64,000 nt of DNA from Thermothelomyces thermophilus ATCC 42464 (taxonomy: Eukaryota; Ascomycota; Sordariomycetes; Sordariales; Chaetomiaceae): positions 930,001-994,000 of the forward strand of contig NC_016477.1 of assembly GCF_000226095.1 (NCBI RefSeq), given 5' to 3'. The position numbers were made by a program, and so were the translations under genes. The notes below the pieces were generated by a model. It had not been told where the DNA came from, ran no database searches, and was given only the letters and a program-made list of their open reading frames with translations. Shown here piece by piece: positions 57,582 to 64,000 of the stretch; within the stretch, counting starts at the first letter, position 1, and each line of letters opens with the position of its first letter.

Positions 57582-58784
57582 ATGAGCAAGACGGTATTGA
57601 TCCTTGGGGGGTCATTTGCCGGCCTCCATGTCGCCCACGCGCTCCTGAAGAAAAGCATCAGGGATGTCAAAGTCATCCTCGTGTCCAAGGTACGCAATCG
57701 GCGATCGACTTTAGTAGCCATTTGCTCATGTGACGACCCTGATCACGACCACTAACCTCCGCAGAGCACGCACTTCTACTGGAATTTGGCCTCCGTGCGG
57801 GCCATTATTCCCGGCCAGATCGAGGATGATGACATCTTCAAGCCTCTCGAGGACGCCCTCGCCCGGTACCCGGCAGAGTCGTGGGAGCTGGTCATCGGCA
57901 GCGCAACCCATGCCGACTTTGACTCCAAGACAGTCGATATCGCCGTTGGCGACGGAACGGCCCGGACGATTTCGTACGACCAACTGGTCCTCGCCACCGG
58001 AGCCCGCACCCACCCCGACGCGCCCTGGAAAGCCACGGGTAGCTACGAGCAGGCGCTCGCCACCCTCCACGCCACCTCGGCCAAGGTCAAGGACGCCCAG
58101 CACATCGTAGTAGCAGGAGCAGGCGGGACCGGCATCGAGGTTGCGGGCGAGCTGGGCTACGAGTACGGCAAGACCAAGGAGATCGTCCTCCTCTGCGCGG
58201 GAGATAAGCTGGCCAACGGGCACGGCATCGCGGAGGCGGCGGCCAACGAGCTCAGGAAGCTCGACGTAACCATCCGGTACGATGCGCGCGCGGCGGAAGT
58301 GCGGCCGTCCGGCAACGGCACTGGCAAAACGGACGTGGTTCTCGCCGGCGGCGAGACCATCACCACGGACCTGTACCTCCCGACGACGGGGCAGGTCCCC
58401 AACACCGAGTACATCCCCGCGCGGTTCCTCAGCACGGACCAGCGCTCGGCGACGGTGCTGGTGGACGAGTACCTACGCGTGTCCGGCGCGCGGGACGTCT
58501 GGGCGTGCGGCGACGTGGTGAGCCAGCCGCGCGCCGGCTTCTTCATCACGCAGAAGCAGGCCGCCAGCGTGGCCAGGAACGTCGAGGCGGCGCTGGCCGG
58601 CCTGAAGCCGACGGTCGCAAAGGGCCCGCCGGTGGACATCTTTGCCTGCGCTGTGGGAAGGGGCAGGGGCGTCGGACGGGTCAACAATTCGATCAGGATG
58701 CCGAGCCTCGTGGTGTGGCTGGCCAAGGGGCGCAACCTGGGGATCCCGATGTTGAAGGGGTACATCGACGGGAGCGTTGCGTGA
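57582..58784 (+). CDS. AIF/FSP1-like FAD-dependent NAD(P)H oxidoreductase (375 aa)
   Basis: Exons 57582-57689 and 57765-58784 (GTACGC...CGCAG, phase 0). The N-terminal dinucleotide motif is LGGSFAGLHVAHAL (FAD, residues 8-21) and the second Rossmann motif GAGGTGIEVAGEL starts at residue 154 (NAD(P)H). The ATGA segment LVLATGAR and the C-terminal FAD motif VWACGDV are also present. The length fits AIFM2/FSP1 (AMID)-type proteins, which reduce quinones at membranes. There is no mitochondrial presequence, and the C-terminal hydrophobic MPSLVVWLAKGRNLGIPML might touch membranes. Exact substrate unknown. It is convergent with END3, 288 bases apart. Confidence 0.92.
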
Positions 58785-59072
58785 TCCGGTGGTAAGCGAA
58801 TCATTGGAGAGGCGATAGAGACGCGTGGGGAGGAGAGAAGAGGAGAGAAAAAAGAGAGAGGTGCGGGGGGAAGTCGTGGGTAAGGGTTAAAGGCTAGAGG
58901 GTATATATATATACCCCATTTCTTCTTCTCTCAATTGCTGGCCAGCCTTGATGAAGTATCCGGAAAGAAATAGGGAATCTCAAGAGCGGGATTATTGCCC
59001 TTTCCTTAATATACCATTCGCAATAACATCTCTCCTGAGCCAAATCCTCGTCTCGCATAGCGCGCCTACCCA

Positions 59073-60341
59073 CTATCTCCCCGCCTTCTCGTCCTCGATC
59101 TCCCTCCTCAACTGCTCCAGCACTTCCTGCCGCGACCGCAGATGCGCCTCCAGCCCTTCCACCTGCTCCCTCACCGTCTGCAAGTCGTCGTGCACGCTCT
59201 TGAGGTTCCCCCCGGGCCTGTTGGTCGCTTTCCCCTCTTCCAGATCCCGCAACTGCTTCCGCTTGTAGTCCAGCAGCTGCTCCAGCTCCCGCTTGACCAG
59301 CGCCGGCTTGGAGTCGCGCTTCCCGCCCTTGCGCCTCTCCGCGGCGGCCTCCACCTTTGCGATCTTCTCGTCCAGCTCGGCCAGCTGCTTCTTGAGCCGC
59401 ACCTCCTCCCACTCGGCGTCCGTCTGGGCGTTGCTGAAGTCGGTCCCGGCCGTCTTGAACCCGCTGCGCCCCAGCCGGGTGAGGTACTGGTCGCCGAACT
59501 TGGCCTTGCGTCCCGTGCTGGTCTCGTCGTCGGCCTTGGTTGCCCACCGCGACTGCGCTGCGTTGCGCGCGCTGCCGACCTGGTAGTCGATCTGGTTGCG
59601 CTCGAAGCTCGCGCGGAGCGAGGCCGGGACGGTGCGCGGGATGCGGTACCCTTCGTGGCGGTTGTTGAGGATGTGGAGGAAGGCGAGGCAGGCGTCCTTG
59701 TTGATGGTGGAGCTGGCTGACGGGTTGATCAGGTTCCAGGCGGAGCGGATGTCGGTATCGGGCACATCCAGGGAGTCGTAGAGGTCTTGCAGGGCGGAAA
59801 CTGGTGGGGGGGAGGGGGGCTGTTAGCTGGGAACGAGCGAGAGGGGAGAGAAGGGGAGGGTGGGCTTACATGATACTTCACCCCGCATATCCCGGCACTC
59901 CTGGTAGATCTGCTCGTACTTGGCCTTGTCGGCCGGGCTCATGTACCAGTCAAACCCGTCCTTCAGCCCCTGTGACTCGTCATCGTCCTCCACTCGCTCG
60001 AACTGTGCCGCCTTGCCCGTGATGGCCCGGCTCGCCTGCACGAGATGTGCCTTGGACTCGGGCACAAGCCAGTCTGGTAGCGAGGTCGGCACGTCGGTGT
60101 ATTCCCCGTTGAGCAGGTCGAAGATGAGGCGCATGGCGACGCAGAACTCTTCGAAGTCGAGGTTGCCGTCATTGTCGACGTCGGCCAAATCCCACACGCG
60201 CTCCAGTTGGTCGTCCCGCAGCCCGCTGTTTTTCAGCACCGGCGCCGCCTGCTCGCCGGTCAGATATTTGCCGCCATTCGTCCTTGCCGAGAAGATATTC
60301 CAATATGTCTCGATCTCTTGAGCCTCGATGCGCGGTGCCAT
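59073..60341 (-). CDS. END3: End3, actin cytoskeleton-regulatory EH-domain protein (399 aa)
   Basis: Exons 60341-59870 and 59800-59073 (intron GTAAGC...CCAG, splitting a Phe codon). The N-terminal EH domain has an EF-hand loop [13 protein letters not shown] (about residues 55-67) and the flanking WDLAD and [12 protein letters not shown] second EH-like domain covers about residues 130-225 ([10 protein letters not shown], then [27 protein letters not shown]). The C-terminus is a long coiled-coil with Lys/Glu/Leu heptads ([31 protein letters not shown]). In yeast End3 works with Pan1 and Sla1 at endocytic actin patches. Length and layout match the family. I chose the ATG at 60341 because it opens [17 protein letters not shown]; an in-frame ATG upstream adds only a few residues. 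Confidence 0.94.
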
Positions 60342-61374
60342 GGTGTCGGCCGGCCTCAACAGCGTATCGTATATACGGTCCGTGAATGAGAGCGAACGGG
60401 CGGTCGAATGAACGGAAAGGGTTCAACGGAGGTTCTCCGCTATCGATTGCGACGCCGGGCAATTTGGGCGGGAGGTCGTCGGGTCGAGGTGGGAGAAGTG
60501 GTCGTCTCGTTGGACGTTGCTTGTCGTTGATTGACGCTGCTGGGATGGGGCTCACAGGAGTTGCGTAATGTCTGTTACCACGATCTTGTAGGGGTTACTT
60601 GGTCGCCAAGCAACCAAGCATCCCTACTCGGCGCGCACTTGGGCCGAAGCTACTTGGACCAAGGAAACCCCACATTGCTCCTGCCCCATGCCCAATTCTC
60701 CTCCTCACTTCGTCATTTGACACTTTCATGGGTACTACAAAACAATAGTAGCACCTTATATATATATATATATATATGTATATACCGATGTTCAATCTTC
60801 CAAGTACATACAATACGCCTAGCATGTCTTTTCAGGCCCGGTTGCATGACCAGATTTAGGAACCCCCAAACCCTCCCCGTGCTTGGCAGTTGAGCCAATT
60901 CAGCGATACCTCCGATCCCGCCACTTTCCGCAGTGTAAATCTCCTGAACATCATGGGGCATATATCTTATAATAAAGTCCCCGAATCGGAACAGTCATTC
61001 TCGCGGAAGTCTCAATGCCTCTCCAAATCTCCCGTGTTAAATTAACTGATTAGAAACCATATCCGCTTGGGAGCCCATGTGCCATCCAATCCTTGTCATC
61101 AAGGCATCAAGTTCAAAGACGGCAACCAAACCCCAAAGCTAATCCAGGTAGTTGCCCTTCCTCACTCAACCCCCACGTTCCTTCTCTTCATATGGTTCCG
61201 TCTCTATACCATCCCACATCACACCCTACATTTCCTCCAGGTGAAAGGGAGAAACAAGAAAGATCGCCGTGAGACAACCCGGAAGATAAAATAATCGAAA
61301 GCAATCGCGACGAGAAACCATAAGTCGATGTCACAGCGCAAAATGAAGAATAAAAGAAAAAGAGAAGCTCAACC
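60342..61374. other. Intergenic between two minus-strand genes
   Basis: It contains a (TA)n tract at about 60757-60785 and the 3' flank of the last gene. No gene seen. Confidence 0.6.
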
Positions 61375-64000
61375 TCAAATAAACGAACGACTAGACCCCA
61401 GAGCAGGAGGCGGAGGAGGACCACCACCAGCACTCCCAGCGCGACTCCCGCCCAGATCCGGATACAGCAAGGGCAGCATGGACTCGGCATGCGCCAGGAA
61501 CGCATCGTCCGAGTCGAACCGGTCGCGCGTCGCGACGTGGTACCGCGCGCACCGCTCGTTCAGCTCCCGGACGCGGGCCGCTCGGCGGGGGTCCATCGCC
61601 GCCGGCGCCAGAGCCGGTCCTGGCACTACCGGTCGTTGAGCTGAGGGGCCGCCGGGAGTCGTGTTGCGCGGAGGACGCGGGGCCAGTGGGCGAGGGACAT
61701 GGGCCGGTGCCGGTGCCGGTGCCGCGGTCGTGCCTGCGTGTGCTGTCGCCGCTGGGGCCGCTGAGATGCCGGCCGGAGCGGGAACGGTCGTGGGAGTCTT
61801 CGGGACCGTCGTCGCCGTGGCAGGAGGGGCGCTCGCCGAAGCCTGCAGGGTGATGTGGGCCGGGGCGTTGCGACGGAAGATGCGCAGCTTGGTCTGCTTG
61901 GGCTTTCCGACGGGGGTGGAGAGGCCCGGTTGAGGAGGGGTCGAGCTTTCGGGAGAAGTAAGGCTGGAATGAGCGACCGTTCGGGTGAGGGCGGCGTTTT
62001 TGCCATTGTTGTTGCTCGAGGCGGCCGTGGGCGCGTTCACGCCCGTGCCATCGTTCATTCCCTCGTCTTGGTTGGCCTTCTTTTCGCGGCGACGCTTATG
62101 TTCTTCGGCGGCAGCCTGCTGCTCATCCTCCGGCACGAACGACCAGAACACGCCCGTGGCGATGATCTCGAACTTGCCGCCCCCCAGGTTTCCACCGGAG
62201 CGGTATATGCGCTGGTCATGCGGGTACGCCTCCTCGAGTTCGGCGCGCGTCATTATCTTGCCTTCGGTCGACCGCAGCAGCCTATCCCCTTCGCATGTGA
62301 ACCCCGGGCGCCGTGGAGCGGACTGGCCCGGATCCTTCCCGGTACCCGTGCGTGAACCGGGCCTGCGTCCCCTGGGGCGCTTCTTCGGCTGCCCGTTCTC
62401 GTCGAGCTCGGGTGTGGGTTTGCGCCGTATGCGCTTGATCGGCTGTCCGTTTTCGTCCGGTTCGGGCTTGTATGCTCGGCGTTTTACCAGCTTCGAATGT
62501 TCTTTTGCGCCCTCGCCCTCGTCCCCGTCGCCCGATGATGTGCGGGAACGAGGATTCTTCTCTGCCTGCGGAGCCAACTTGGTCCGAGAGGACGAAGTGG
62601 CGGAGGGGAGCTGACTGGGACGAATCACAAGTTTAATTGCTGTTGTTATAGGGGTTGGGTCACCACTCGCCTTCCCTTCTATGTGTCGGTCCCTGATCGC
62701 AGCGGCGGTCTGCTCAAACGGGGCGGCTTGGTCTGGATCCTCGCTCCCCAATCTCCTTGCAACGGGGTTGGATGGCGTAGCCGAAACCATCGGGTTCGTG
62801 GACTGGCCGGTTTGTGTTGTATCTGCTCTTGAGAAGGGATTCGAAGCCGAATTAACGCCCGGCATCGCCGAGCCTGATGGAGCCTGCATCACGGGGTTGA
62901 GAAGCACCTTCTTTCTGGGTCGGCCCGGGACGCGCGTCGCTGAAGTTGCGGTGCCGTCAGCTGCTTTCTGACGCCGCCTCTTTGGGGCTTGATCGGCGGT
63001 AGGGGAATCACCGCGAGCATGCTTCCTTGTGCCGGATATTGTAGTGCCAGAGGCTTCTGGCCCAGAACTCGCGACTCCAGCCGCTCTCGCTCCGGGCGTT
63101 CTTGCTCTGGGTGGCCTCCCCCCAGACTTTTTTGTTCTCGGTTTATACTCGTCATCATCCTCATCATCGTCATGTTTGCGGGAACCGCGTCCACGCCCAC
63201 GTTTGGTCTTCGGCGAGACGATGTCGGCCCCCTCAAGAAGATCCTCCAGCTCATCAAATGTCGGTGAATCTCCCATATCGACGGCCTGGGAATGTTGACG
63301 CGATAGGGTTGAGTCCGTCAACGCTTCATCCTCGAAGCGGACCCGGGGCTTGGCACTGGAAACTCGGGCAATGACCTCAGCAGCGCTGGAAGCTAGCTCT
63401 GGGTCGAGCTGGCGCACCGCGAGACGTGGTGCTATGAGGAACTGGTTGAGTGCAAGCGTGGCGGCATCCATATCGAAGGGGCCAGTCTGTCCGGCCGGGA
63501 AGAGTTGATGCGACGCCGCTGGAGCTTGCAGGTTGAATGGCTGAGTCGACACATTCTCCATTTCATGGTCCCTGTCCTCCGGGGTTGCCGGGTCCCGGGT
63601 GGCTTGCTCTTCGAGTGCCGTTTGAGTACTTGTCGACTCGGCGCGGTGTTGCGGCTGCTGCTCGGTAACCGCCTCATTCTGTTTCACGGGACTGTCGACG
63701 AACACCTCAAGGTCGTAGTCGTCGTCAAATGGGTTGTGGTGCCCGTTCCCCGGCGCGCGAGGATAGGGGTCGGGTTCTTGTCCCGCTAGGTACTGGTAGT
63801 TAAACCCCTCCTAGGGGCTTATCTCTTCGCTGTCATACCAGACTGGTAGGGGCGCTTCATCCTCCGGCGGGAGCGGGCGGATTTCCTCCCAACCGAAGAC
63901 GTGGCTGTCGTCGGCGGGCAACGACCCAAACATCTCCGCGGGCTGCGCGACGCTGATGGTTTCGAGGTCCTCGGAGCTCAGAAAGGCGACCTCGTCGGGC
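61375..64000 (-). CDS. Large disordered protein with AT-hook-like motifs, interrupted by one TAG, partial
   Basis: The minus frame runs from the right edge to a stop at 61375. It is closed only by one TAG at 63811-63813: upstream it ends ...VWYDSEEISP, downstream it resumes EGFNYQYLAGQEPDPYP in the same frame and continues for about 810 codons. The protein is low-complexity, with acidic and Ser/Pro-rich stretches and basic GRP/RGR patches (KRGRGRGSRK, VPGRPRKKV, KKRPRGRRPGSR) that resemble AT-hooks. This suggests a nuclear DNA-associated role, which is inference. A globular C-terminal segment is RVRELNERCARYHVATRDRF. The start lies beyond the window. The TAG may be a mutation, readthrough, or removed by a weak 51-base intron (GTCTGG...CCAG). 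Family unknown. Confidence 0.7.

Overview
The window reads as nuclear DNA of a filamentous ascomycete, most probably a Sordariomycete (Sordariales-like). The reasons are short GT-AG introns of about 45-130 bases, very GC-rich third codon positions, ascomycete-typical genes (END3, SEC62, TDP1, a secreted intradiol dioxygenase, a membrane-anchored phytase-like enzyme) and above all a large block mutated by repeat-induced point mutation (RIP). The genus is not determined; no database search was possible.

Layout. Positions 1-4262 hold the 5' part of a Ty3/Gypsy retrotransposon on the minus strand (RT start, aspartic protease, gag, 5' LTR), lightly mutated and running off the left edge. Positions 4263 to about 22900 are AT-rich RIP debris. 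This block contains a chromodomain-bearing Gypsy pol tail (4290-4990), a short GC-rich islet (6183-6700), a second Gypsy pol on the plus strand (6900-9585), a RIP-killed 639-codon ORF of unknown family (11210-13129), a Tad-like LINE on the minus strand split by a nested insertion, and a pogo/Fot1-like transposase tail (about 22480-22840). The nested element (14275-21884) is a full-length, heavily RIPed copy of the same Gypsy family as at 1-4262. It has two 453-bp LTRs and an exact 5-bp target duplication.

From about 23 kb to the right edge the sequence is ordinary gene-bearing euchromatin. In order: secreted intradiol ring-cleavage dioxygenase (+), small single-pass membrane protein (-), phytase/histidine acid phosphatase (-), disordered protein (-), SEC62 (+), F-box-like pseudogene (-), phospholipase D (-), GNAT acetyltransferase (+), ER thioredoxin/PDI-like membrane protein (-), TDP1 (+), acyl-CoA-binding protein (-), AIF/FSP1-like oxidoreductase (+), END3 (-), and a large disordered protein with AT-hook-like motifs (-) that continues past the right edge.

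The genes do not form a cluster with a common pathway. SEC62 and the PDI-like protein act at the ER, PLD and END3 in membrane traffic and endocytosis, TDP1 in DNA repair, and ACBP in acyl-CoA handling. I found no CRISPR array, rRNA or tRNA. The most unusual signals are the nested transposon archaeology, the RIP-killed unknown ORF, a single in-frame TAG splitting the last gene, a GC-AG intron in the ACBP gene and the decayed F-box-like gene.
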